From Ailanthus altissimus (lineage: Eukaryota; Streptophyta; Magnoliopsida; Sapindales; Simaroubaceae), in NCBI GenBank assembly GCA_946807835.1, contig OX327699.1, positions 23,300,014 to 23,364,013 on the forward strand: a stretch of 64,000 bases of DNA, in the 5' to 3' direction. A program made the position numbers and the translations under genes. Shown piece after piece: positions 46,090 to 58,885 of the stretch. A model generated the notes under the pieces. It was given only the letters and a program-made list of their open reading frames with translations, was not told where the DNA came from and searched no databases. The first letter of the stretch is position 1, and every line of letters starts with the position of its first letter.

Positions 46090-46870
46090 TAGGTGATGTT
46101 TGGTTGAGTATTTTATTAGTTAAATTAAGTTTTTTTTTTTTTGGCTGACGATGTTTAGTTGTAATTAAAGAAAAAAAATTTAAAATTTATTTTATCTTTA
46201 TTTACAAAAAATTTTTAATTTGACATTTTAATAGTATAATTTTTTAAATTTTTTCTTATATTTGTGTGTTGACATATATTTTAATAATATTTTTTAATTT
46301 TATAATATATTTTTAATAAAAATAAATTATACTCAATTAATATATTTTTAAAGTTTTTTTAAAAGATACCATATTTTCATATTTTTACAATTATCATATA
46401 TCTATCAGGTTCTATTAAATTTTTTTTTTGTTGTAAATATGTAGTATTTTATTTTATTTTTTATACTAAATACAATGATAATAAATTTAGTTTTATTTAA
46501 ATTCTTATAAATTTAGATTTATTGATATTTAGAGTTTTATTTATTTTGGCCATTATTTCAACAATGATGATAAAGTTATATTTTAACATAAATTATTTTG
46601 TGTTGTTTATTAAAAATAAGTTAGTAAATTTTAAAGATTAAATTATAAATTTTATTTTATGTAAAAAGATTGAATTGTTTAAAATTTAAATATAAATTTT
46701 ATTAAGTATCATTTTTTATAATTTAATAATAGATAAATACTTTTAATAATATGTAACCAAATGATCTATTATTTTAAAATAATTTTTTTAATTGATAATT
46801 TAACAATTAATTTTTTTTTTTTAAATTATTTAAAAAGTTGACCAAGCGAGCATTTAATCATTTTCTTCGT
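46090..46870. repeat. AT-rich dispersed element, copy 2
   Basis: Aligns along its length with 3650-4330. The outer edges here, ATGTTTGGTTGAGTATTTTA on the left and a diverged inverted match (GTTGACCAAGCGAGCAT on the plus strand) on the right, suggest imperfect terminal inverted repeats, so a MITE-like origin is likely. It lies just upstream of the kinesin-6 start. Confidence 0.5.
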
Positions 46871-48129
46871 CAGCCTAATTCATCAACTTTTTAAAATTTT
46901 GGACTTTTACACTATCGTTAATGTTAATGATTTAGCGAAAATGACCGAAAGATTTTATAATTCAAAACTCAACCGATTTTGATGCATATTTTGGGTCTTT
47001 GAACTTTGAAACATCTTTCTCTTAATTCCCTATCACTCTTAAGTACACAATTTCCTATTTCAATTTAATTTTGATTTCTTTATTTATTATAATCCTAAAT
47101 TCTTTTCTTTGTAGATAGTTTAAATCTCGGTGGTGATTATTTTTTCTTTTTAGAATATTTAATTACGGGAGAAAGGATTTCACGCAAGTTATAATTTTGT
47201 GGTGATAGAGAGCTTAGGTGAGATTTTTATCAAAGCTCATTAGTAATATCTTGAAGCGGAATCGAATTTGATATTAGAAGGTGATTTTGCGAAGCGCTTG
47301 CGTTTTCTTGATTTGGTTTTCAATCAAAATCTAGTTTTTTTTTTAGATTTTTCAATATAGGACGATTCAACAACTTATTGGGTTTTTTTTTTTTTTTGCT
47401 TTAATATATAGATTGAATTATGTGAATGGTTCATTGAAACAGGATTTTGATTTATTCACTTGTTGTCTTCTTTCAAATTTGATACTCTTATTCATAAAAG
47501 TGAATTCCAATGGTAATCCTTCGTAAACTTCCCTTGGAGGCCGGCAAATACCAAAACACCATCATCTCAACTCGAGAAAAGCACAATTCCTCCTCATCTA
47601 ATCTTCTTCTATGCACCACTCATATTTTCTCCAACTAATAGATAGTTTTAATTTATTTTTTTACTAATTTTTGTTGTTAATTTGTGAGTCTTGAATACCT
47701 AGAGTCAATGTTGTTTACATGAAAAATTGATTGGCGATCAATATCGTAAGTGAGTGAATTTTTTTAAGTTTTTAATTTTAATTTTATGCCACGTATTTTA
47801 TACAATCAATTCAAATGTACTATATAACTTTTAAATTTGTTAAATTAAATGAAAACACTAAAAGACAATGATGTTTTAGAATTTTTTTAAACTATGAAAT
47901 CTTTTTGTTAATTTCACTAAATTATGAGATTTAAAAATTATAAACTTAAAAAAAATAAATTAAAAAGTGAATATTATGGTCAATGGCTCACAACAAAAGC
48001 CTTTTGATAACTCCGAATTCTTAAGTGGTATAATTATTTATTGATGACATAAAATTATATTTTTATTTATTGTAATTATTCATTTATCTATAAATAAGAG
48101 CTTTTCTTTTATCTCTCGAACCACACATT
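46871..48129. other. Intergenic AT-rich DNA, no gene seen
   Basis: No coding similarity or complete element recognised. Confidence 0.4.
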
Positions 48130-48780
48130 TTTTTCTTAAAAACTCTAGCACTGCACTAAATAAAACTATCCATTTCTATCGAAGAGGGGGTCTTTGGCCC
48201 TCTCTCTGGTGGACAAACTCTCATCATAATTTTTACTTTATTTTCTTTTTGATTTCTTTCATCTATTTTCATTACTTTGTTTTTGACTTTTTTTTTTGTT
48301 TTCTGTTTAGAGATTCGACCGATGAATGAACAAGCAGAGTACCTTTGCCTATCGCCAAGCCCTCTTTGACTGTTGCCGAGCCTCCTCAGCCCTCATCAAG
48401 CTTCCAAAGCCCTGTCGAGTTAGTTCAGGTTCCGTCACGCTTTCTTAGACCTTTGACTAAGCCCTCTCAACTTCTACCAATCTTTCTAGGCCAAAAGTCA
48501 GATTTGGCCGAGAATCTGTCAAATTTTGTCAAACCTTTGTCAGATGTTGTCGCTCACTATTTTTTTCTCTTGCAAGCATTAGAATTTACCTTCGCTACCA
48601 TCCACCGCTGAGCAAAAGCCATTGCCCCTTGAGTAAAATATTGTTCAATAGTAACCGCTTAGCCTTACACTTGATGGGAAATCAATCTCTGATGGCACGC
48701 AAGCCTCTCCTTGATCACCTGAACATATTGATGTTATTTTCTGATATTAGATTAAGTTGAGGCCTTGAATACATTATTGT
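48130..48780 (+). repeat. Dispersed repeat with a C-rich core, copy 2
   Basis: Matches 37311-37880 in the same orientation, with shared islands in the same order. A frame of 88 codons in its core is Pro/Ser-rich and not conserved in the other copy. Confidence 0.5.
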
Positions 48781-51308
48781 TGAAAATGTTGAGGATGTAA
48801 AATTTATATGGTGATACATATTGTATTGCCCCTACTGCTTGAGGGTTATTTTGTCCATTTATGTCGTGCAAATCCTAACATTAATATATGCAAGGGTACG
48901 TATCATATCAAGTAGTATAATAATTTGAATTAGATACGTTCCCACAGAGACTTGTATAATCTATTTTTTTTATCAATTACTAAAATTAATCATACTTAAT
49001 TTTTATTCAAACAAAACCTATAATTGAGTAACTCAATTTATCTAACTATACTAAAAATTATCATAAGTTCAAGCAATAAGCAAGTAAAGATATGGATTCA
49101 CCAAGTTAATGAAACCTATGGTTACAACTTATCCTCAACTACTTCATTGGACTAATTATTCTTTTATGTAATCCCTCAATAATGAATTGTTGGCTATAAT
49201 TCTCTTACTGTTATAAGTCACTATCGATAGTCAAATAACTATATTTTATCATAACAATTACTTATATGTTTATGGTAATCATAATGGAATGAAACTCATT
49301 AAGAATATGACAATCAATGCCATATATGTCAAATAGGTACATTTATATTTAAGATAGAACTCATAATTGTTACCCTATGATCATATATCAAACTATCATA
49401 TGCTAGACACATAAATCTCTCTGTCGAGTTCATTATGATTCCTTAAACAATCAATATATTTGTCAAACATAAAAAAATGCATTAAGCACAAGATAGAATA
49501 AATAATTATTCTTTATTGAGTTCATAAAATAAGGGAGATAATAAAGTTCAACTACATATTGGGTCCAAAAGTTGAACTCTAGATAAATAAATTAAGTTCG
49601 TAATGAATTTAAGAATACTAAAGCAAATTTTAAAATACATATTTAACAATGCCTTAAAAACAAAGAAAGAGAAGAAATTAAATAAGGCAGATGCCTTAAA
49701 TTGCTTATTTTTCTCTCTTGCTTGTTGCATAATTCTTTTTCTTCAATCTTCAATCTTGTTTTGTGTATGCTTTTACTTTGTTTGTGTTTTGGCTCATAAA
49801 GAAGTATTTTTATAAGCTTTCGTAACCCTAATGATCAGCTGCTTTAAATCCAAGTCGAATGTAGAGTCCATAATTTTTTTTCTTTTTTAGTTGTACGGGT
49901 ACTGCGCAATGAGTTCTGAGCATTGCGGCGCATAACTCTCTACTTCAGTCACTGCAGCGGTGGGTAGAGCACTGCGATGTTGAGACCTAAGAATCGATTT
50001 GCAAATTTTTGCTTGAGTGCTACGACAGTGAGTATAGAGTGTCACGACACTAGGCTATCTATCTCGGGTGCTGCAACATTGGTTGAAGAAAGCTGCAGTA
50101 CTAGGTCATTTTCTTCAATTTCTTGTGATTTTTGTCTAATATACCAGATTCTTCATGTTGTAGGGTTAAAAACTTATATTTCATCAATAAGCTCAATAAA
50201 ATAGCCAAATATTCAATAATTTAAAGCAAACTCTAAGTTTTAAAAAATAAAAATAATACTCTTTATAAGACCCTATTATCCCTCTTATGCGAGGGTAGGA
50301 TTCATTGTCTTTAATATGAGCAGTGATCCCAATTGTACAGATGGTCTCCCAATATAGAATTAATTATATCTTATGTGCATTAGATTAATTAGGTTCGAGC
50401 GTACGTTAGTAGGTTATATATTGTGTTATCCTAATATTCTTTATCAGCAGGTTCTAAGATGTAATATCTTGATTTTTTAATAAATGATATCATTTTTATT
50501 TTTTTTAACCACTAATTTATCTTGTAGACATAAATAACATAATTTTATGAATACTTCCCATATGTTATTTCAAAATTTATATTTTGAACAATGTGTTAAA
50601 TAATTATTATGTAGAAAAATAGTACCATGAATGATTTTAAAAGTGAAAAAAATAGTATTTTAGTTTATAATTTTATTGATATATACTAACTTTATCTCCC
50701 TTTTCTAATATATACTACGTTGTTTCAACCGTTAGAGAAAAATCCTTTTAAATCTTAAATGGTTGATTTTTTTGTTATTTTTAACGTAATACTCTTAATG
50801 TGACAAATAAATCTCTAAGTAAAAAAAATTAAATAAAATATTTTTATTTCTTCTACCCTAATTTTAAAATTTTTATTTTCCTTCATCCCAAATTTTAATT
50901 TTCATTTCCCTCCATTCCCATCTCCTCCCTTACCCCACCAAAAAATTCCAAAACCAACACTCTTTCTAATCTTTCTTTCTCATTTTCCTATTCAACTGAC
51001 TTTATGAACAAAATCACATTCTTCTGTAATTTTAATAAGAGTAGATTATTTCTTTCCCATTTCATGTGCTTATGTGTTCAAGCTACAGTCTAATAAGCGA
51101 ACCACCTCTTAGTAATCAAGCTATTCAATGTCAAGGTGAAGCATACAATATGAGAATCATGAGTATTAATTACCTTTATCATATTGAGCCCGAAGTGTTC
51201 AATTCAAACCTGTCCTCGTTGGAGATCCGGGCAAGACAACTCAGACGTGCTAGAATGATGAGGAAGGCAACAAAGTCTCATCGGATTCGCAAGAGTCTCA
51301 ACCTGATA
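48781..51308. other. Repeat-derived intergenic DNA, no intact gene
   Basis: From about 48870 to 50470 the sequence looks like retrotransposon-derived non-coding DNA: GGGTACGTATCATATCAAGT then a TCCCACAGAGACTTG-like word at 48892-48955, and ACTGCAGCGG/ACTGCGATG/GCTGCAACA words spread over 49900-50110. No gag or pol is readable. An 82-codon frame at 51066-51314 ends in a basic stretch (SSLEIRARQLRRARMMRKAT); I do not recognise it and the left LTR of the next element cuts into its end. Confidence 0.3.
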
Positions 51309-53594
51309 TGTTAGGAAAAAAATATATTAGGAAGAACTCACAATTAATTAAATTGAGATTTTTTTATTTTTTTATATAGATTTATTTTTATATAAAATAT
51401 AAAATAAAAAAAGAATGAATAATAAAAATAATACAAAAATTTATGTGGTTCGACTCAAATTTAACTTACGTCCATAAGTTATTAAATATAAAATTTATTA
51501 TATCAAAATTGTTATAATTACATAAACTTTTATCATTTACCCACCAAACTGAGTGTATTACAAGAGAATCTTCACTCAGTATTATAAGTGTTTTTCACTA
51601 TCCTAATAATGATTACATTATAATTTCTTAATTAAATTCAAGAGTTTACAAGATGAAAAAAAATAAAAATAAATATTTTAATTTTTTTCTCACACTCTCA
51701 CTTTTTTTTCTATCTTTCGTTACTCTTTTTTGATATTTTTAGTGTTAAAATAGTGTTACATTTTAGTGTCTCCGCCCCCAAAATCTTATCTCTAAATAAA
51801 CCTATTTATAAACTTTTACAATACAAAAAGTCTTTGTTAATTTTCGTGCCACATACACCAATTTATTTTTCTTCATATTTAAGTTAAATAAATTAACTCA
51901 ATCACCACTACTTATGCACAAGTAAAATAAATTGGCTCAACCACCGCTTATAAACAAGTCAAATAAGTTGGCTCAACCACCACTTATGCACAAGTCAAAT
52001 AAATAACCATCACTTATGCACAAGTCAAATAAATTGGCTAAACCACTTTTATGCATAAGTCAAATAAATTGACTCTACCAAAATATATATTTGTCTTCAA
52101 TACTAACAATCTCCACCTTAGAGACAAATACGTTAACCTTGTCTTTTACGACCACAATCTATCATAAGTGAAAATTTACTTTTTCAACTCATTTACCATG
52201 ATTCATACGTCCCTTATACCAAAGATGCCAAAAGACTACTGACATTCTCAACAAAAAGAATAATTCTATACCATAAAAATATAGACACATAAAATTCAAT
52301 AATTCTAAGAATTTTATTTTCGACTCTTGTTGAATAATTTGTTAAAAAAATTATGGTGCAACTCTCACGTTTGGCTTTTTCTGAGAGTTCTTCAACTATC
52401 GACAATATTCCACCACATACTTTGCATAAATACTAAACTAATATCTGTGTGCAAACTTCTAGACCGGCTAATAATAACATGTCATCTTTATGGCAACTAG
52501 CAGTCATGCCATAAAGATGTAAATGTCTCTCTTAGAGAAACTCTTTATCACATATTATACTGTTACTTTGAGCTTAGAGCTATTAATCGAAATTGTTCCA
52601 CCTTTAAGATAGTTTTTTTTTAAAGCCTTCAAACCAATTTGAAATCCATGTTGAATTAACACATCTTTACTTGTACTTGCCACAAGGCAAAATTAATTCT
52701 CCCATCAAACTTCTCCACCTCAAATTTTACTGTCGACATTTTTGTATATGTGAATAGTTTCATATACGTGAACAGTATTGTACGTATTCACACTACCACA
52801 CCAAAAGCTTTAAAAGCACTAAAAGAATCACTCATTTTGATACCACTTGTTGAAAAAAATACACAAGAGAAAACTCACAATTAATTAAATCGAGATTCCC
52901 TATTCCCCACCTAAATCCACATTTACAGAAAATATCAAACAATACTGAAGAGAATAAAAAAAGAAGGAAAAATAAAAATAACACAAAGATGTACCTGGTT
53001 CGATTTAAATTCAACTTATGTCCACGGGCTATCAAAGACAAAATTTATTATGTAAAAATTATTACAATTACATAAAATTTTACCGCTCACCTACCAAACC
53101 AAGCCTATTACAAGAGAATACTCACTCAATATTACAAGTGTTTTCTATTACCCTAATAATAGTTATACTATAAATCTCTAGTTAAACCCAAGAGTTTACA
53201 AAATGAGAAAATTTATTTTTCTTCTCACAATCTCACTTTTCATTCTCTTTTTAGTTGCTATTCTTTGATATTTTTGATGTCACAATAGTGGTATATTCTG
53301 ATATCTCCAAAAGAACTTATTTATAAGTTTTTATAATGTAAAATTTTTTTGTCAATTTTGATGTCGCATGCTCTAATTTATTTTTCATTATGTTTAAGTC
53401 AAATAAATTAACTCAATCACAATCACTTATGCACAAGTTAAATAAATTGACTCAATTATAATTTATGCACAAAGTTAAATAAATTGGCTCAACCACTATT
53501 TATGCACAAGTCAAATAAATTGACTCAACTACATTTATGTATAAGTTAAATAAATTAACTCTACATAAATACATATTTATCCTTGATACCAACC
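51309..53594 (-). mobile_element. Non-autonomous LTR retrotransposon with 5-base target duplication
   Basis: Two long direct repeats, 51309-52108 and 52848-53594, flank about 740 bases. On the plus strand the left copy runs TGTTAGG...ACTAACA and the right TGTTGAAA...ACCAACC. TGATA flanks both sides (51304-51308 and 53595-53599), a 5-base target-site duplication. On the minus strand the right LTR is followed by AGTGGTATCAAAATGAG (52847-52831), an initiator-methionine tRNA primer site, and the left LTR is preceded by a purine tract TAAGGTGGAGAT (52120-52109). So the element reads right to left. The interior has no gag or pol. The LTRs contain several copies of CACTTATGCACAAGTCAAAT-like words (about 51920-52060 and 53420-53550). 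Confidence 0.9.
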
Positions 53595-53733
53595 TGATAA
53601 AGTAGTTTGTGATCTACAAATTTGTAAAAATATATCTTGTGCTCAAGAATAACAACTATAGACTCGAATTCTAATTCTCCTAATTAAATCTACACGTTGC
53701 CAATAATTTTATGATAAATTCAGTTGTAGAACA

Positions 53734-54115
53734 TAGGGGTGGACATTATTTCCGAACCCGACCCGTCCTGAAATTTTGGGTCGGGACGGAAATAGATTCG
53801 GGACTCATTCGGGATAGATTTTTCTGTCCCGAACGGGACGGGTCAATTTTGAAAAATTTTGACTTGTCTTGAACCTGAACCCGACCTGAACTATTTTCGA
53901 ATTATCCCGATCCGTCCTAAACCCGAATCAAAACTACATCGTTTTAAAATAATTTTTTTATTAAAAAAATTAGAATTTTTCGATCTGAGGTCGGGTCGGG
54001 ATTTGTCCCAACCTAAAATGTGTCTCAATCGAGACACATTTCAACATTTTAATCGAGTTCAGGTAGGGATCGAAAATTTCCAAACTTAATCCGAACCTGA
54101 AATTACTCACTCCTA
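53734..54115. mobile_element. hAT-like MITE with 8-base target duplication
   Basis: The ends are TAGGGGTG and, on the other strand, TAGGAGTG. Flanks are GTAGAACA (53726-53733) and GCAGAACA (54116-54123), an 8-base duplication with one mismatch as expected for hAT. The 382-base interior is made of CCGAACCCGACCCGTCC-like words on both strands and codes for no protein. Confidence 0.8.
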
Positions 54116-54123
54116 GCAGAACA

Positions 54124-55396
54124 TATTCTTAGGTTCTCAAGTCTAATTACTTCTGTAGCTAAAAAAATATCTCTTGTAAGACTTATAGACTACAGAGCCC
54201 AAAATAATTTTCAGTCCTGTCCAACATATCATCCTCTTTCATTTAGACCTGTACAAACTTATTGACATCAACAAAATGACTGAGGCTATTTCCACTAGCA
54301 TAACACTTAGTCGAGAGATCATAATTCCCATTAGCTGCTCTTGCACTGGCGAGTTTTCTTGGGCCATTTTCATGTACAATATTTTGTTGATGAAGCCGAT
54401 AAAAGAGGGAGATGAGAAAGCGAAGAATAAGAAAGAGAGATGAGATATAATTATGATGGGATGGGGGGAATTGGATTTTTTTGGAGTGAGAGGGATGAGA
54501 GAAGAAAAGGGAAAATGAAAATTATTTTAAATTTTAAATTAAAATAAATACATGTATAAAAGTATTTTTTAATTTTTAAAAATTAACTTTTACATAAATA
54601 AATTATAATGATAGGAACTAACGTAATATATATTGAAGGAAAAAAAATGAAGCTCATATATATTAATAAAATTAAGGATTAAAATGATAATATCTTTAAA
54701 AGTTATATTATTTCACTCTTGATTATTGTTTAGTAGATCAATTTAAGATAAAAATTTTAAAACATAATTTAATAAGGGAAGCATTTCTCTAATTTTATTA
54801 GGTGGTCTTATTGCAAGTAAAACGTGCTAATCATGTATCGCCATAAGTAACTAATTTATTGAAAAAAATTTCTCAGAACCAGTTTATATGTGAATGATTT
54901 AACTCATCTAGTAACAAAAGGTTCAAAATTTAAAGTTCGAAGGGTTATTTTTCATATATAATAAAATTGATAATATAAAAATTTGATCCCATTTTGGATT
55001 GAACCGGACTGGAGATATGCATATAATTACCAAATCCTGCAAATCAATTAACATTAAATTATTTTAAGCTTCACAAAAATATACTGAATTCAAGTTGATG
55101 AATGCAGTATAAATCGGATACAAATTGAAACTTTTAACACATTGATGGACGTGAAACCGGCATTATACCTTCCAGAAGCGTTTACAAACAAGATAACAAA
55201 TATAGACAGATCAGTATATATTACAGTGTGCAAAGAAAATTTCAACAAAAGAACACACAACCTTTTCCCACTCAGAAAGTTAGCGTGGGATTATCTTAAA
55301 CACCCAACCACAAAAGCTCTTCTCACTAAATTATTACAATTTGCTTAGGTATTTATTTACTCTCAAAATATAAGTTCAAAAAAGCACCAGAACATA
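54124..55396. other. Intergenic, CLV1-like 3' flank, no gene seen
   Basis: AT-rich. A 68-codon frame at 55142-55348 has no similarity and overlaps the expected 3' UTR or terminator side of the receptor kinase. Confidence 0.4.
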
Positions 55397-58300
55397 TTAA
55401 AGAGTGACGAGGCTTGGGGCAGACTGAGGAGGATTGGCAAGCATGTGAACAACTTCCCTCATGGTAGGTCTACCGGAGCTTTCATCCTCAACACACATCA
55501 TGGCGATCTTGAACAAGTGGATGACACCTGTGAGTGGGTACCCACTAAGCCTGGGGTCCACAACTGCGAGAACTACTGTTGAATCAGACGGCTGAGAGAG
55601 CTCTGATGTGGTTTTCCTGACCCACCTTACAATGTCCACTCCATCTCCAAATTCACCCACTGGCTTCTTCCCAGCTATTAGCTCCAGCAACACAACACCA
55701 AAGCTGTACACGTCGCTTTTCTCATCCACTTTTAGTGTGTAGGCATACTCTGTACGCACATCAGAAGCATAGAAACAGAGAGATTAATGAGAATTCAGGT
55801 GCCTATGTCATGGTCAAACAATGTAAACTTTCAAAGCCTGTAGATGGATCATTTTAGTAAATTTTTAGATTATGTTGCGGTTGGCATATGAAATCACATG
55901 AGAGCAAAATAAAGAGGATTGCTTTGGGCTACAATTGGGCTATCAAAATTGACCACCCATATGTCTAATTGACCAAGACATACAATGGGCAGCCCATTTT
56001 CAAGTGCATTAGTTTATGCCACATCAGTAAAATCCTCTCATGGTCAAACAATTGCAAGTTGTAGTAACAGTTAACCCATTTCCTGCTAGTTCCATACAGA
56101 CTCAAAGCAATTTCCATTACAAATACATTATTTCAGGCTAAACTTCTAGGCCGCTACAATCAGCAAGCAAAGATATTCATGTATTACCATCAAACAAAAT
56201 AACTTGTGAAAGTGAACTTTGAAAATGTAATCGGCAAGTTCAAACCGTGATTAGTGAGAGAAAAATTGTCATAAAATGAATTGTGTTACCTGGTGCGATG
56301 TAGCCATAGGAGCCAGCAACGCTTGACATGCATTCAGAGGCACCTGCGTCTTGCAAGAACTTGGCAAGCCCAAAATCCGCCACATGAGCTTCAAAATCTG
56401 AATCAAGCAGTATATTATTGGATTTGACATCCCTGTGAATGATTAGAGGCGAACAATCATGGTGTAAATAGCACAGCCCCTTAGCAGCCTCCAAAGCAAT
56501 CCTGTATCTAGTTTCCCATTGCAAATGCCCTCCCTTTGCCCCATGCAACAGCTCACCCAAGCTTCCATTAGGCATATACTTATATAATAACAAGTTTGTA
56601 TCTTTGTTCGAAACATAACCAAACAATCTCACAATGTTTCTGTGCCTGATTCGACCTAGAGTTTGAATCTCCGCTGAGAAACCGTGATCACTCCGTCCAG
56701 TTCCTCGACCTACTAGCCTTTTGATTGCCACGTCAACACCGTTAGGCATGGACCCACGGTAGACAATGCCAGCACCGCCTTTGCCTATTATGTTCTCGTC
56801 CTTCAAGCTCTCCAGCACGTCCTCGGCCTTGAAATCCAACCGCTGGAAGGCAGTTAGCTTCCAAGCTTTTGATTTCTGGAGTCTCCTCTTTCTCAATTTG
56901 TAAAACGTTACAATGATCAACAACAGCAACGTGACTAGTGCAATGACAGTAATTACAAGCTTTGAAGTACCAAACGAGGACATATGATTGTGACCCGAGT
57001 TTTGAGCTGAGTTTGCTGAAGTTGGACAACTGGCTTGGTGCGGTAAACAGAGATTAGGATTTCCAACAAATGAAGTCTCGTTAAAGGCCAAAAACTGACC
57101 TCCAGAAGGAATTCTACCAATAAAATTGTTGTAAGAGAGATCAAGGGTTGTGAGACTCGTCATGAATCGAATTTCATTTGATATTTGACCGCTAAGTTGG
57201 TTTGTAGACAAGTTCAAAATGCTCAGAACTACAAGCTTAGATATCCCTTGTGGAATTTTCCCATAGAGACTATTTCTACTAAAATCAACAGATGTTAGAG
57301 AGCCACATTTAGAAATGGAAGCGGGAATTTCACCATCAATGTTGTTGCCACTTATGTTTATCGTCAAAATCTTCTTTAGATTGAAGATCTCCATAGGGAT
57401 TTCACCGTTGAATTTGTTATTTTGGAGATTAAGCATATTAAGACTAGGCAAATTACCGATTGCTGGAGGGATTGTTCCGGTGATTTTATTGTTGGCGACT
57501 TTCAACTGATTGAGCGAGCCACTTGACATCTTCTCCGGAAGTCCGCCGGATAGCAAGTTATCATCCAACTCAATCAGATTCAGCGATGGCAAATTGAAGA
57601 TTCCAGCAGGAATTGTTCCATTAAGATAGTTCTTCGTCAATCGAATTTTGGTCAGTGACTTGCACTCTCCAAGCCCTTCAGGAATTGGACCTACAAAGAA
57701 ATTGTCCATCAGAACCAAAGACTTCAACTTCCCTCCTTTGCACAAATCTAGGGGAATTGTTCCGGTTAGATGATTGGAGGTAACGTCCAGTATCAAGAGC
57801 CTCCCGTTTCGACCAAGATTCCCCGGCAGTTCAAGCGTGAAATTGTTTCCCCATATCTGAAGCACCTCAAGATATGGAAAATCTCCTATAAACGCCGGGA
57901 TTGGACCGTATAGATTGTTTTTGAATAAGTGGAGGAGTGTAAGATTAGTCAATGCCGCGAAGCTATCGGGTATCTCTCCGGTGAGAGAGTTTAAAGAGAG
58001 ATCAAGCGATTTCAAGCTAACCAAACCAGAGAGTTCAGGTGGTATATGACCTGTGAGATGATTCATCTGAAGAAACAGCGAATCCAGGTTTTTCAAGTGG
58101 CTTAAACTCGTCGGAATCTCACCGGAAATATTGCAACTAGCCATATCGAGAACCCGGAGTCTACTTAACGATCCAAACTGGGGCGGAATTCCTCCATGGT
58201 AGTTGTTGTAGTAGCCAATATACATTTCCCGAAGATTCTTCAACCGAGACAAAAACACTGGAACTGAACAGTTAAGTCCGATACCGTTCAAGCCTATGTA

Positions 58301-58885
58301 CTCCAAACTCTGAATTTCGGAGTAACTCTCCGGTATCTGGCCAGTGAAGTAATTGCCGCCAAAAGAGAGATGCTTGAGATTTTTAAGACTAGCAATCTCA
58401 GCCGGAAGCGAACCGGTGAAATTGTTGTTGTAAGCATCGAGAACCTCAAGCCCTGTCATTCCGAGAACGATTTGGCCAGGAAAATTACCTAGGAAGAAGT
58501 TGGCGGAGATGTTGAAGATCTTGAGAGCCGTCAGGTTCATCATCTCAAAAGGAAGTCTGCCTGTGAGATTTGCATTGCTGAAAGTGAGGTTCACGAGTTT
58601 GTTTAACAGACCAATCTCCGGTGGAATGGTACCGAACAGAGGCACAAACGACACGTTCAGAGAAACCACACGTGAATTTTCATCGCACCTGACACCAGAA
58701 AAGGAGCAATGGGGTAAGGGAGAAGAGGACGGCACCCAGTCTTCGAGTCCTGAACCTCTTGGTGCAAGCATAGAGGATTTGAGCTTCAATAAAACATCAA
58801 GATCACTATATGCATTGCAGAGTGAGAGCAGAAGGAGAAACAAAGAAATGTGTTGAGGAAGATTAATACTAGTACTGGTTCTCAT
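55397..58885 (-). CDS. CLV1: CLAVATA1-type leucine-rich-repeat receptor kinase
   Basis: Two exons, 58885-56290 and 55749-55397, join in phase (intron 540 bases, GT-AG) to 982 residues, matching CLAVATA1 in size and in its single intron in the kinase domain. In order: signal peptide (about 1-25), LRR N-cap with a Cys pair (HCSFSGVRC), about 21 extracellular LRRs of the LxxLxxLxLxxNxLxGxIP type with many N-glycosylation sites, a Cys pair (CLPHQASC), a transmembrane helix [20 protein letters not shown], then a Ser/Thr kinase. The kinase has [29 protein letters not shown] and DFGLAKF, so it is an RD kinase with all catalytic residues. Known family members perceive CLE peptides to limit shoot-meristem stem cells. 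Orthology to CLV1 rather than BAM1-3 is from overall resemblance. Confidence 0.93.

Noticed and set aside
54001..54089. Arg/Pro-rich peptide in the hAT-like MITE as a gene
   Set aside because: It arises from repeated CCGAACCC words in both orientations within an element with clear ends.
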